Source: Cytophagales bacterium CG12_big_fil_rev_8_21_14_0_65_40_12
Lineage (GTDB): Bacteria > Bacteroidota > Bacteroidia > Cytophagales > Cyclobacteriaceae
Direction of reading: 5' to 3'
DNA length: 64,000 nt
Assembly: GCA_002786855.1 (NCBI GenBank)
Contig: PCUU01000046.1
Span: 53,648-117,647, forward strand
Below the pieces are notes generated by a model. It saw nothing but the letters and a program-made list of their open reading frames with translations. It made no database searches and was not told the origin of the DNA. Position 1 is the first letter of the stretch. Every line of letters begins with the position of its first letter. Made by a program: the position numbers and the translations under genes. Below, piece by piece: positions 17,309 to 25,872 of the stretch.

Positions 17309-18295
17309 TTAACCAATCCGTTTTAGATTGATTTCAATAATGTCTAATATTTCTTGGGCCACTTTCAAGGCTTTATAACCATCTTCTATGGTTACGATGG
17401 GTTCAGTATCGTTCGTAATGGCCTGATTGAAGGTGTACAATTCTTCTCGAATGGCGTTGGTAGGATGTATTTTCGGATTTTCAAAAATGATTTCCTTTTT
17501 ACCTTTTCCTTCACCCAAATCCAATACCATGGAAAAAGGGCCTTCGTCACCCGTAGCCTCTTGCATTCTTACGATTTCAGACTTCTTCTCTAGGAAGTCT
17601 ACCGAAACATAAGCGTCCTTTTGGAAAAAACGTGATTTGCGCATGTTTTTCACCGCTATGCGGCTAGTGGTAAGGTTGGCCACGCAGCCGTTTTCAAATT
17701 CTAGGCGCACATTCGCAATGTCTGGCGTGTCGCTGACTACGGCAACACCGCTGGCCGAGATGTGTTTAACGGGTGACCCCACTGCATGCAGGATCACATC
17801 GATATCATGGATCATTAAGTCCAAAACCACGGGTACATCCAGGCCTCTTGGGTTGAATTGCGCCAACCTGTGCGTTTCAATAAACATGGGTTGGTTTAAA
17901 TAGGCTTTGGCAGCGATATAGGCAGGGTTGAAACGCTCTACATGCCCGACTTGCACCTTTAAGTTTTTGGCTTTCGATAAGGCAATTAGTTTTTCGGCCT
18001 CTTCAACAGTGTTGGTAATGGGTTTTTCAATAAAAACATGTTTGCCTGCGGTAAGTGCTTGTGCTGCACAATCGTAATGCGAAAGGGTAGGCGTAACAAT
18101 GTCAATCACATCGACTTCTTTCAATAAAGCATCAATGGTAGGAAAGGCTTTTAAGCCGAATTCATAGGCAACAGCTTTAGCATTGTCGACTGATGCATCG
18201 TAAAAGCCAACAAGCTCATATTCAGGAATATCTTTGATGCATTTAATGTGAATTTTGCCGAGGTGTCCGGCCCCTAGAACGCCAATTTTTAGCAT
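17309..18295 (-). CDS. Gfo/Idh/MocA family oxidoreductase (cytoplasmic)
   Basis: A 328-residue NAD(P)-dependent dehydrogenase with no export signal, unlike the one at 5083. The Rossmann motif GVLGAGHLGKIH is at about 5-16 and EKP is in HVFIEKPITN (about 93-102). MIHDIDVILHAVG in the second domain carries the histidine usually involved in catalysis. It resembles enzymes acting on UDP-sugars or inositol-like substrates, but substrate cannot be assigned. It is first gene of a likely two-gene operon with the SPFH protein. Confidence 0.88.
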   Translation of the reverse strand: MLKIGVLGAGHLGKIHIKCIKDIPEYELVGFYDASVDNAKAVAYEFGLKAFPTIDALLKEVDVIDIVTPTLSHYDCAAQALTAGKHVFIEKPITNTVEEAEKLIALSKAKNLKVQVGHVERFNPAYIAAKAYLNQPMFIETHRLAQFNPRGLDVPVVLDLMIHDIDVILHAVGSPVKHISASGVAVVSDTPDIANVRLEFENGCVANLTTSRIAVKNMRKSRFFQKDAYVSVDFLEKKSEIVRMQEATGDEGPFSMVLDLGEGKGKKEIIFENPKIHPTNAIREELYTFNQAITNDTEPIVTIEDGYKALKVAQEILDIIEINLKRIG

Positions 18296-18394
18296 GTAAA
18301 GTTATTTTTTGCTTCGAGCAAAAGTAACACTAAATAGTCTAGGGTACTAAGTATTCAGCTTGATTTTGGCAGCTGAATCCATATTGATGGATGT

Positions 18395-19348
18395 CTAAAT
18401 TTTAGTAATGGTATAAGCAATATAACCGACATACGCGATGAGCAGCAATGCAGATTCCCAACGGTCAAGTTCCCTTTTTCTGCCAGTAAACATCGCAGCG
18501 AACAAAAAGAGGGTGCCACCTAGCAAAATGAATACATCTGTATTGAAAATGGCATTGTACTCGATCGGGTGAATGAGCGAACTGATGGAAAGGATAAAGA
18601 AGATATTGAAAATATTAGAGCCTATGATATTTCCAATGGCGATATCGTTGTTCTTTTTGAGTGCAGCCACTACGGATGTTGCCAATTCGGGCAATGAAGT
18701 GCCTGCGGCCACAATGGTGAGTCCAATGAGTTTTTCGCTCAAGCCCAAACTCGTAGCGATATCCGTAGCACTCGACACTACGAATTTTCCTCCCAGCACT
18801 AGCCCTGTCAGCCCCAGAATAATGTAGGTCGTAATTTTTAGGTTAGAAAACTGATTTGTAGGAACCTCCAAATTGCGGCTGTCCGATTTGAGCTGAACGA
18901 AAACGTAAGTGAGAAATCCTAAAAATAGTAACAGCAAAAGGCCACCATCCAGTCGGGAAATCACTGCGGTATCGTCTGAGAAAAAGTCGTTGGCCAGAAA
19001 GAGCAGAAGCACGGCTGCGAAGAAGGAAATTGGAATTTCTTTCCAAACGGTGCTTGATTGTACCGTCATGGGATAAATCAAGCCAGCAATCCCTAAAATG
19101 ATGAACAGGTTGAAATTGTTGCTGCCAATCACATTGCCCAGTACAATGTCTTGGTGACCTTGAAACGAAGCAATGGCATTGACGACCAACTCTGGGGCAG
19201 AGGTACCAAAAGCAACGATGGTCAGGCCAATGGCCAGATCAGAAATATTATGTTTTTTAGCCAAGGCTGAAGCCCCATCGACCAACCAATTGGCGCCTTT
19301 GATCAGGAAAACAAAGCCTAAAAGAAGAAGAGAAATATCTAAAAACAA
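18395..19348 (-). CDS. Calcium/sodium antiporter (CaCA family, YrbG-like)
   Basis: A 317-residue integral membrane protein with about ten transmembrane segments in two inverted halves. Each half carries the CaCA alpha-repeat: GTSAPELVVNAIASFQG with GNVIGSNNFNLF, and GTSLPELATSVVAALKK with GNIIGSNIFNIF. These line the ion-binding site. It exchanges Ca2+ against Na+ (or K+) across the inner membrane. A TTG start codon is implied, because the first residues belong to the first membrane helix. Confidence 0.93.
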   Translation of the reverse strand: MFLDISLLLLGFVFLIKGANWLVDGASALAKKHNISDLAIGLTIVAFGTSAPELVVNAIASFQGHQDIVLGNVIGSNNFNLFIILGIAGLIYPMTVQSSTVWKEIPISFFAAVLLLFLANDFFSDDTAVISRLDGGLLLLLFLGFLTYVFVQLKSDSRNLEVPTNQFSNLKITTYIILGLTGLVLGGKFVVSSATDIATSLGLSEKLIGLTIVAAGTSLPELATSVVAALKKNNDIAIGNIIGSNIFNIFFILSISSLIHPIEYNAIFNTDVFILLGGTLFLFAAMFTGRKRELDRWESALLLIAYVGYIAYTITKI

Positions 19349-19427
19349 GGTGGATGATTTTTAATGCAGATAAGACGTAATGATTTGTTTAAGGTCACTT
19401 AAAAGGCCAAAATTATTATTGAATTGG

Positions 19428-19622
19428 TCAAATCAAAATCTCTTTCACCCGACCTACTTGTCCATCTTCTAGCCTTACTTTAATCCCATGGCTATGATTC
19501 GGTGATTTCGTGAGAATGTCTTTTACAATGCCATTGGTAAGTTTTCCACTTCTTTGGTCTTGTTTTAAAACGATATTCACTTCAATTCCGGGTTTGATAT
19601 CTGCTCTGTTAGTGCCGTTCAT
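19428..19622 (-). CDS. YwbE family small protein
   Basis: A 64-residue protein matching the conserved YwbE family (RADIKPGIEVNIVLKQDQRS, then GIVKDILTKSPNHSHGIKVRL, QVGRV). It is predicted to be a small beta-barrel. Function is not established. It directly follows the 112-residue gene with no spacer, so the two are an operon. Confidence 0.88.
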   Translation of the reverse strand: MNGTNRADIKPGIEVNIVLKQDQRSGKLTNGIVKDILTKSPNHSHGIKVRLEDGQVGRVKEILI

Positions 19623-19961
19623 TTAAATCTCTTCTAAGATTGAAGTTCCTTTAGACTGATCTCCTGATGTCCATTGCCAGTCTTCATGCAACCTGATTTT
19701 GCCATTGGGCAGAATTTCTGGGATGGAAGTGCATTTGCCGGTGTTTTGTTTGCCTTCAATATTCACCTGGGTGTAGTTCATCTCAATCACTCCGTTTTTA
19801 TCTACTGTACCTTCCAGCCAGCCCTCCAGGATTTTACCGCCAAAGTACTGAAAAACCAGTTGATCGCCTTCCTGCTTATAATGAAAGATCATATCTCCAG
19901 AAACTTCACCATTCGGTGAGTTTTCAATGGCCCTGAATCGTTTGTCGTTGTAGTTGATCAT
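19623..19961 (-). CDS. Conserved small beta-sheet protein
   Basis: A 112-residue cytoplasmic protein with alternating beta-strand pattern and a conserved C-terminus (GKIRLHEDWQWTSGDQSKGT). Homologues in Bacteroidota are sometimes labelled 'n-acetylglutamate synthase', which the sequence does not support: there is no GNAT acetyl-CoA motif. Role is unknown. Its first 28 codons and start region are duplicated at 20682-20776 on the far side of the PIN toxin-antitoxin pair. Confidence 0.8.
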   Translation of the reverse strand: MINYNDKRFRAIENSPNGEVSGDMIFHYKQEGDQLVFQYFGGKILEGWLEGTVDKNGVIEMNYTQVNIEGKQNTGKCTSIPEILPNGKIRLHEDWQWTSGDQSKGTSILEEI

Positions 19962-19972
19962 TGCTTGATTTC
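19878..19972. repeat. Copy 1 of a 95-bp direct repeat flanking the toxin-antitoxin pair
   Basis: It is equal to 20682-20776 except for a few substitutions and has no gaps. This copy is the 5' end of the intact 112-residue gene plus 11 bases upstream of its ATG. Confidence 0.9.
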
Positions 19973-20001
19973 CGATTTGCCATTTTGACTATTATAGGCG
20001 G

Positions 20002-20427
20002 TTATCTATTGGCTATTTTTTCTAAGAGTTCGTTTGGCCCTATGATTTCTGTTCCCTCAAAAGGATTCAATTCTAATAGGTCCTGGTCTCCAGTTACTAA
20101 CAAGTTCGCCTGTGAAGCCTTTATCAAGCCAAGCAAAAAATCATCTTTTGCATCTCTGCAAATGTTTGGATATTCTGTTACTTCATATCGGGTCCCTAAA
20201 ATGTCCATGAGTTTTAGAAGTTCGTTGACTTCTTGTTGGTCGAAATACCTTTGAAATTTCTTTCTGGAAGTTACTTCTTTCAGTTCCGTCAGAAGTTGTT
20301 CACACAGGACTAATTCAATTTTTCTTTCTGAAAGGAATTCGGTTAGATTACCCAATTGCCCACCAATAAGGTAACTGATCCAAATATTGGTATCGAAAAT
20401 GACTTTAACTGGATGTGCGCTTGTCAT
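20002..20427 (-). CDS. PIN-domain toxin of a VapBC-like pair
   Basis: A 141-residue PIN ribonuclease. The first catalytic aspartate is in VIFDTNIWIS (D11). Further acidic residues are in CEQLLTELKEV, RDAKDDFLLGLIKAS and VTGDQDLLEL, giving the Mg2+-binding cluster of the 'putative toxin component, PIN family' subgroup. As a toxin it would cleave RNA unless bound by the antitoxin. Its start overlaps the antitoxin gene by 23 bases. The pair is inserted between a gene and a copy of that gene's 5' end. Confidence 0.88.
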   Translation of the reverse strand: MTSAHPVKVIFDTNIWISYLIGGQLGNLTEFLSERKIELVLCEQLLTELKEVTSRKKFQRYFDQQEVNELLKLMDILGTRYEVTEYPNICRDAKDDFLLGLIKASQANLLVTGDQDLLELNPFEGTEIIGPNELLEKIANR

Positions 20428-20632
20428 AAAGGTCTTGTCGAACTTGCTCTACTTCTGCGGTTATTTCATCCATTGAAAGTTTATCAGTTCGGAAAGCAGT
20501 CAGAAGTTCAGTTAGTTTAGACCCAATAGTCTCTTTTTCAAGTTCCTGTGAAATCTTGATCTTTTGATCACCAGGTAGGTTTCTAACCAACTCGAGTATC
20601 TGAGGAAAAGAAAGGTTCATTTTTGCTTCCAT
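20405..20632 (-). CDS. Antitoxin partner of the PIN toxin
   Basis: A 75-residue, highly charged helical protein (LELVRNLPGDQKIKISQELE) with a C-terminal region (LSMDEITAEVEQVRQDLYDK) suited to wrapping around the toxin. Such partners are recurrent with this PIN subgroup. The frame opens with MEAKMN, and either methionine could be the start. It is translated first and overlaps the toxin gene, the usual antitoxin-toxin order. Confidence 0.78.
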   Translation of the reverse strand: MEAKMNLSFPQILELVRNLPGDQKIKISQELEKETIGSKLTELLTAFRTDKLSMDEITAEVEQVRQDLYDKRTSS

Positions 20633-20657
20633 GCGCTTAAGTTACGAAAAATCAATA

Positions 20658-20765
20658 CTATCTGTTATCGAGGTAAGGCTGATAATGAAAAACCATATCT
20701 TCTGAAACTTCACCATTCGGTGAGTTTTCAATGGCCCTAAATCGTTTGTCGTTGTAGTTGATCAT
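20658..20765 (-). pseudogene. 5' remnant of the 112-residue gene
   Basis: Starting from MINYNDKRFRAIENSPNGEV it follows the intact gene for 28 residues, then runs into unrelated sequence and stops after 35 residues. It is the truncated duplicate left on the far side of the toxin-antitoxin insertion. Confidence 0.88.
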
Positions 20766-20776
20766 TGCTTGATTTC
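20682..20776. repeat. Copy 2 of the 95-bp direct repeat
   Basis: It matches 19878-19972 at a constant offset of 804 bases. The intervening unique 709 bases hold exactly the PIN toxin and its antitoxin. Confidence 0.9.
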
Positions 20777-20874
20777 GGTTAGATCACCCATTTGTACAAA
20801 AAACAATAGTATAAATGTTCTCAATAAACAATAATAGCCAAATCCATTCAATCCTTTAATCCACTAATCCGTGA

Positions 20875-22284
20875 TCAAAGATTCTTCACCTCAGCAATTA
20901 ACTTCTCCAATGAATCCTTTGCATCACCAAAAAGCATTCTGTTTTTTGGGTGGAAGAAGAGTTCGTTTTCAATACCAGCATAGCCTTTGCCCATGCTGCG
21001 TTTCATCACAATCACATTCTTGGCCTCAAGTACTTTGATGATGGGCATGCCATAGATGGGGCTTGATGGATCGTTTTCTGCGGCAGGATTCACCACATCA
21101 TTGGCGCCAATTACTAGCACTACATCAGTTGAACCCATCTCGTCATTGGCATCTTCCATTTCTTGCAGCTTAGGGTAGGGCACATCGGCTTCTGCCAACA
21201 GCACATTCATATGGCCCGGCATACGGCCTGCCACAGGGTGCACTGCATATTTGAAAACAACACCCTTCTCTTCCAAAGCTTTTTCTAGACTATGCACTGT
21301 ATGTTGCGCTTGTGCTACTGCCAAACCATAGCCAGGCACCACACAAACCTTTTGGGCATAAGCCAATAAGATAGCGGCATCGGTTACCGAAATTTCTTTT
21401 ATTGTGCCCTGTTCCCCGCCATGAGCAGCAGCAGCTCCGCCACCCCCAAATGAACCAATGATCACGTTCATCAAAGAACGATTCATGGCTTTGCACATCA
21501 AAACCGTTAGGATTGTTCCTGCCGAACCCACCAAAATACCTCCAGTCAACATGGCTTGGTTGCCATAGAGAAAACCGCCAAAGGCAGCCGCCATACCTGT
21601 AAAACTATTCAATAATGAGATCACTACAGGCATATCCGCTCCACCGATTGGCATCACAAATAAAACGCCATAGATCAGCGACAAGGCGAGTAAGATATAA
21701 ATGTAAGTTTGCTCAGGTACATTCATTGTGGCAATGAATATGGTCAGTCCTAGAATGGCCACCAGGAAAACGATATTGAGGATTTGGCCAGCAGGAAGGG
21801 CTTTGTCACCAATTTTGCCTTCCAATTTCCCGTAGGCGATGATACTTCCGGCAAATGAAACAGAACCAATGATCAGCCCTAGCAAAATGACAATCGTCAT
21901 GCCCGGATCGAAGTTGCCGGTGTGTTGTAAATGATTGAATTCGACAATCGAAATTACCGCAGCACAAGCACCACCCATTCCATTGAAGAAAGAAACCATT
22001 TGTGGCATGGCCGTCATTTGAACTTTCAAGGCCATTCTAAAACCGAAAATCGTTCCTATCACCAAGCCGCCAAGGATCAAAGCATAGTTGAGTGTTTTAT
22101 CGATGCTCAATTCTTCTTTGAAAAGAATCGTGGCCACAATGGCCAAGACCATTCCATAGGCCGCATATAAATTGCCTTTTCTGGCCTTATCGGGGCTGCT
22201 GAGCATTTTGAGGGCAAGAATAAATGTGATAGAGGCAATCACATAGCAAATTTCGAGAAGGCTGTTTCCTAATAATCCTGTCAT
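20875..22284 (-). CDS. pntB: NAD(P) transhydrogenase subunit beta
   Basis: A 469-residue inner-membrane protein. About nine transmembrane helices (1-270) form the proton channel with GGA/GG-rich segments (GGADMPVVISLLNSFTGMAA). The C-terminal soluble domain III binds NADP(H) (VVPGYGLAVAQAQH, VLVIGANDVVNPAA). It couples hydride transfer between NADH and NADP+ to proton movement, supplying NADPH. It is the last gene of the pntAa-pntAb-pntB operon, four bases after pntAb. Confidence 0.96.
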   Translation of the reverse strand: MTGLLGNSLLEICYVIASITFILALKMLSSPDKARKGNLYAAYGMVLAIVATILFKEELSIDKTLNYALILGGLVIGTIFGFRMALKVQMTAMPQMVSFFNGMGGACAAVISIVEFNHLQHTGNFDPGMTIVILLGLIIGSVSFAGSIIAYGKLEGKIGDKALPAGQILNIVFLVAILGLTIFIATMNVPEQTYIYILLALSLIYGVLFVMPIGGADMPVVISLLNSFTGMAAAFGGFLYGNQAMLTGGILVGSAGTILTVLMCKAMNRSLMNVIIGSFGGGGAAAAHGGEQGTIKEISVTDAAILLAYAQKVCVVPGYGLAVAQAQHTVHSLEKALEEKGVVFKYAVHPVAGRMPGHMNVLLAEADVPYPKLQEMEDANDEMGSTDVVLVIGANDVVNPAAENDPSSPIYGMPIIKVLEAKNVIVMKRSMGKGYAGIENELFFHPKNRMLFGDAKDSLEKLIAEVKNL

Positions 22285-22288
22285 GACC

Positions 22289-22603
22289 TTATTTCTTTTC
22301 CTTCTTTTTAAACATGGCCAACATTCTGTTGGTCACTACAAACCCACCCACCACATTGAGCGTACCTAAAACAACGGCTATAAAGCCAAGAATCAAGGCG
22401 AAATAATTGTCGGGTTCCGCTTCTAACATAATAATGATTGAACCGATAACCACTACACCGTGAATGGCATTCGCACCAGACATTAATGGCGTATGAAGCA
22501 CCGCAGGTACATTTGAAATGACTTCGATACCGAGGAAAATCGAGACGATAATCAAGAATATAAATTCTCGATTTTCATAAAAGAGACTGAGTAGGCTATC
22601 CAT
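22289..22603 (-). CDS. pntAb: NAD(P) transhydrogenase subunit alpha, membrane part
   Basis: A 104-residue membrane protein with about three transmembrane helices (EFIFLIIVSIFLGIEVIS, then ANAIHGVVVIGSIIIML, then LILGFIAVVLGTLNVVGG). The split of alpha into separate soluble and membrane polypeptides is usual in many non-enterobacterial lineages. The first ATG is three bases after the pntAa stop. Confidence 0.93.
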   Translation of the reverse strand: MDSLLSLFYENREFIFLIIVSIFLGIEVISNVPAVLHTPLMSGANAIHGVVVIGSIIIMLEAEPDNYFALILGFIAVVLGTLNVVGGFVVTNRMLAMFKKKEKK

Positions 22604-22606
22604 AGG

Positions 22607-23743
22607 TTATGCTATTTCTGTTTTGAAAAGAATGTTTTTGATGCGTTCGCTGACCACTTCATTATTGTGGGTAACGCAGGTATTGACTACAATATCATCT
22701 TCGAAATTGAGGTGCAATTGACCGTTGTTATTGATGATCAGCTTAAGGAAATTGACCACGTTTTTACCAAACATTTTACTGGCATCCATGGGCAATGTCG
22801 AAGCCAGATTGGAATCTCCAATGATGGTAACTCCATGCTTTACCACGGTTTTATTGTCTTCAGTTCCTTCGCAATTACCGCCAGTTGAGGCTGCCAAATC
22901 TATGATTACCGAGCCTTGTTGCATTTTTTGAATCGTTTCATCGGTAATCAGTACTGGTGCTTTTCTACCTGGAATTTGTGCTGTAGTGATGATGATATTG
23001 GCTTTAGTAGCATGCTCTTGTACCAAGGCTTTCTGTTTAGCCATGTACTCAGCGGATTGTTCTACGGCATAGCCTCCAGCGGTAGCCTCATCTTTGGCAC
23101 CCTCGACTTTCACGAATTTGGCACCCAAACTTTTTACTTCTTCTTCTGCTGCAGCGCGAACATCAAAAACCTCAACTACTGCGCCCAATCTTCTTGCCGT
23201 GGCAATGGCTTGCAATCCAGCCACTCCAGCTCCAAGAATCAATACTTTGGAGGGGATAATGCTTCCTGCCGCGGTCATGAACATTGGGAAAAAGCGAGGG
23301 GAATGGTTTGCGGCCAGCAATACTGCTTTATAGCCAGCAACCGTTGCCATTGAGGACAATACATCCATGGCTTGAGCTCTCGTAGTCCTTGGAATATTAT
23401 CCAGACTGAAGGTAGTCACGCTTTGGGCCATGAATTGCTCGATCAATGTCTTGTTGCTCAAAGGCTGAAAAACGCAGATCAATACCTGATTGGCTTTTAG
23501 GGCTTCAATTTCCTTTGTGGAAGGAGGATTGATTCCTACGATCACTTCGCAAGCCAGCACTGCCTGTCTATTTACGATTTTAGCACCAGCAGCTTCATAA
23601 TTGGCATCATTGGCAAAGGAATGGGCGCCAGCTTCTGATTCTATATGTACGTCAACTTTGAGGGCAATGAGGGCTTTTACACTTTCTGGGAGAAGCGCCA
23701 CTCGGTTTTCACCAGTGGGTTCTTTCAATAAACCTAGGGTCAT
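22607..23743 (-). CDS. pntAa: NAD(P) transhydrogenase subunit alpha, NAD-binding part
   Basis: A 378-residue soluble domain I that binds NAD(H). It has the alanine dehydrogenase/PNT N-terminal signature (RVALLPESVKALIAL) and the Rossmann motif VLILGAGVAGLQAIATARRLGA (around residues 168-189), followed by VEVFDVR. It is the first gene of the operon. The upstream region holds a short gene remnant and a GTCGGACC-type repeat. Confidence 0.96.
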   Translation of the reverse strand: MTLGLLKEPTGENRVALLPESVKALIALKVDVHIESEAGAHSFANDANYEAAGAKIVNRQAVLACEVIVGINPPSTKEIEALKANQVLICVFQPLSNKTLIEQFMAQSVTTFSLDNIPRTTRAQAMDVLSSMATVAGYKAVLLAANHSPRFFPMFMTAAGSIIPSKVLILGAGVAGLQAIATARRLGAVVEVFDVRAAAEEEVKSLGAKFVKVEGAKDEATAGGYAVEQSAEYMAKQKALVQEHATKANIIITTAQIPGRKAPVLITDETIQKMQQGSVIIDLAASTGGNCEGTEDNKTVVKHGVTIIGDSNLASTLPMDASKMFGKNVVNFLKLIINNNGQLHLNFEDDIVVNTCVTHNNEVVSERIKNILFKTEIA

Positions 23744-23865
23744 AAGGCAGGTGAGATTTTAACTTCCTTAAAGTTATTGAATATCACCACTTATAAAAAT
23801 GACTTAACCCATTTAGCGGTAATTTATAGTTTGATTGGTTTATTGACATTGAAGCCCTCTGGGGT

Positions 23866-23991
23866 TTATTCAATTAATGTATTCAGCTCATGCAGTCTTT
23901 CAATGGCACAGCTCATCAGTCGCTTGGCTTTGCCGAGTGGCAAATAGGTGTATTCACAAACAGCTTTCTTTAACACCAAGTGTCGGTCCGA
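23866..23991 (-). pseudogene. Possible C-terminal gene remnant
   Basis: A minus-strand frame without a start codon reads KKAVCEYTYLPLGKAKRLMS and continues with CAIERLHELNTLIE to a TAA at 23866-23868. Its helical, charged character is protein-like, and the rest of the gene is absent. It may be the tail of a lost gene. I do not recognise the family. Confidence 0.3.
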
Positions 23992-24053
23992 CCTCAATAT
24001 GAAATTGATTTATCAAGTCAGAGTATCAAGGGGTCTGACCTTGCTGACAAGTC
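23981..24053. repeat. GTCGGACC-family palindromic repeat
   Basis: A perfect palindrome GTCGGTCCGAC (23982-23992) is followed about 40 bases later by GGTCTGACC. The same words recur around 28015-28128 and 28917-28962. The rest of the 360-base gap between pntAa and lpxB holds only the remnant noted above. Confidence 0.65.
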
Positions 24054-24103
24054 TTTTTTCAGCTTTGATTATTCCATGATTAGGCGGAACTTCGAAGCGA
24101 AAT

Positions 24104-25240
24104 ATGAAATACTACATTTTAGCAGGTGAAGCCTCTGGCGATATGCATGCCGCCAACTTGATGAAACAACTCAAATTGCGCGATAATCAAGCATATTTCA
24201 GGGTGTGGGGAGGAGATAAAATGCAGACTGAAACCAACGAAATGGTGAAGCATTTCAAGGACAATTCCTTTATGGGGATTTTTCAGGTAGTCACTAACAT
24301 CCGCACGATCAAAAGGAATTTCACGCTTTGCGAAGAAGATATCCAACAGTTTCAACCCGATGTATTGATTCTTATCGATAACTCGGGATTCAATTTAAGG
24401 ATTGCCAAATATGTGATGCAGTCCGATTTGAAAACAAGAATTTACTATTACATTCTGCCGCAAGCTTGGGCTTGGAAGCAGAAAAGGGTACATACCATTC
24501 AGCAATGGTGTCATCGCATTTTTGCCATTTTGCCTTTCGAAAAAGCCTTTTATAAATCCTATGGCTATGATGTGGACTATGTAGGTCACCCAATACTGGA
24601 TTCGATCGCGCAGAGAAAGCCTACTTTAATGGATTTTACAGCACTTCAAGCCCAATTCAATTTATCGGATCAACCGATCATTGCATTGTTGCCTGGAAGT
24701 CGTAAGCAAGAGATTAAAACGAAATTGCCTGCCATGCTGCAAGTGGTGAGTCACTTTCCTCAATATCAATTTGTAATTGCAGGTTCCGAAACCATTAACC
24801 CCGAGTTTTACGCCCAATACAATCCGGATAATGTCAAGATCATTTTCAATTGTACCTATGATATACTGAATTCTGCGACTGCTGCCTTGGTGACATCTGG
24901 TACGGCAACTTTAGAAACCGCTTTATTTAGAGTGCCTCAAGTGGTTTGTTATAAGCCCGGCTTTTTTAGTTACCATTTATTGAAGGGCATTGTAAAAATC
25001 AAGTTCATCTGTATGGTCAATCTTATTTTAGACCGCATGGCAGTACAAGAATTGATCGAAGGCGATTTGAATGAAAAGCGTTTGGTTAAAGAATTGAACC
25101 TGATTTTAGAAGGGGAGAAGCGAAGCCAAATGCTGAACGACTACGATGAATTAGCAACCCAATTAGGTGGTGAAGGTGCCTCAGAACGAACAGCCCAATT
25201 GATGTGGGAGGATATTGCTGAGTCAAAGCTTATTCAGTAG
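24104..25240 (+). CDS. lpxB: Lipid-A-disaccharide synthase
   Basis: A 378-residue GT19 glycosyltransferase that joins UDP-2,3-diacylglucosamine to lipid X to form the lipid A disaccharide, at the inner membrane face. Family motifs are visible: AGEASGDMHAANL at the N-terminus, LILIDNSGFNLRIAK, YYILPQAWAWKQKRV, YVGHPILDSI, and LLPGSRKQEI of the donor site, then TSGTATLETALF. It shows a Gram-negative outer membrane with lipid A. Confidence 0.96.
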   Translation: MKYYILAGEASGDMHAANLMKQLKLRDNQAYFRVWGGDKMQTETNEMVKHFKDNSFMGIFQVVTNIRTIKRNFTLCEEDIQQFQPDVLILIDNSGFNLRIAKYVMQSDLKTRIYYYILPQAWAWKQKRVHTIQQWCHRIFAILPFEKAFYKSYGYDVDYVGHPILDSIAQRKPTLMDFTALQAQFNLSDQPIIALLPGSRKQEIKTKLPAMLQVVSHFPQYQFVIAGSETINPEFYAQYNPDNVKIIFNCTYDILNSATAALVTSGTATLETALFRVPQVVCYKPGFFSYHLLKGIVKIKFICMVNLILDRMAVQELIEGDLNEKRLVKELNLILEGEKRSQMLNDYDELATQLGGEGASERTAQLMWEDIAESKLIQ

Positions 25241-25250
25241 AGATATAGAA

Positions 25251-25871
25251 TCACCTATCGTTAAACCCTTTACCTTCCATGATTTTAGGAATGCATTTTC
25301 CAATTCGAGATTCGCGCGTTGCAGCCTGTTTTGGTTGAGAGAAATGCAAAACATAACCTCTTTGCCTTCCGGGAGTCAATGCCTCGAAAGCAGCTTTAAA
25401 TGCAGGATATTCAGTTAATTTATTCTCTAATTCTTTTGGAAAGGGCTCGGGGTTCTTTTTGAAAACCACTTCTAAACCAGCTTTCTCTACTTCAATGGCT
25501 TCAAAAATATAGGCTTTTAAAATATCTTCCATTGCTGTTATTGCTGAGGGGCTCGTGAACTTAATCAGGCGGGCGGCCTGCGAATTTTCTCCTGGCTTTT
25601 GTAGCGTGCCATTGGTGTCGCTAAGCAATGCCCCTTTGAAAAAACTAAGGGCGACATAGTCTTTCAAGGCACTCACAATCAGTACGTTATTATTGTGAAA
25701 GGTGTAGCAGGGAACTCCCCACTTTAATTCTTCAGTCAGCCCGCAGTCAAGCACAATAGTCCCTAGCTTCTTTAATTCTTGAGGCCAGTTATGGACTTTA
25801 CAGGCTGGAGTGCCACCCAAGGGACAACGTCCGCAGCCTTCACTTAAATAATGATCAATTTGTGGGTTCAT
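25251..25871 (-). CDS. YdeI/OmpD-associated family protein, paralogue A
   Basis: A 206-residue protein of the DUF1801/YdeI type (LKWGVPCYTFHNNNVLIVSALKDYVALSFF at 49-78). The C-terminal signature is FEALTPGRQRGYVLHFSQPKQAATRESRI, typical of 'YdeI/OmpD-associated' proteins. Its N-terminus carries an extra cysteine cluster (CGRCPLGGTPAC, residues 13-24) that paralogue B lacks. Function is poorly known; an E. coli relative has been linked to peptide and bacteriocin tolerance. It lies two bases downstream of its paralogue, a tandem duplication. Confidence 0.83.
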   Translation of the reverse strand: MNPQIDHYLSEGCGRCPLGGTPACKVHNWPQELKKLGTIVLDCGLTEELKWGVPCYTFHNNNVLIVSALKDYVALSFFKGALLSDTNGTLQKPGENSQAARLIKFTSPSAITAMEDILKAYIFEAIEVEKAGLEVVFKKNPEPFPKELENKLTEYPAFKAAFEALTPGRQRGYVLHFSQPKQAATRESRIGKCIPKIMEGKGFNDR

Positions 25872-25872
25872 A

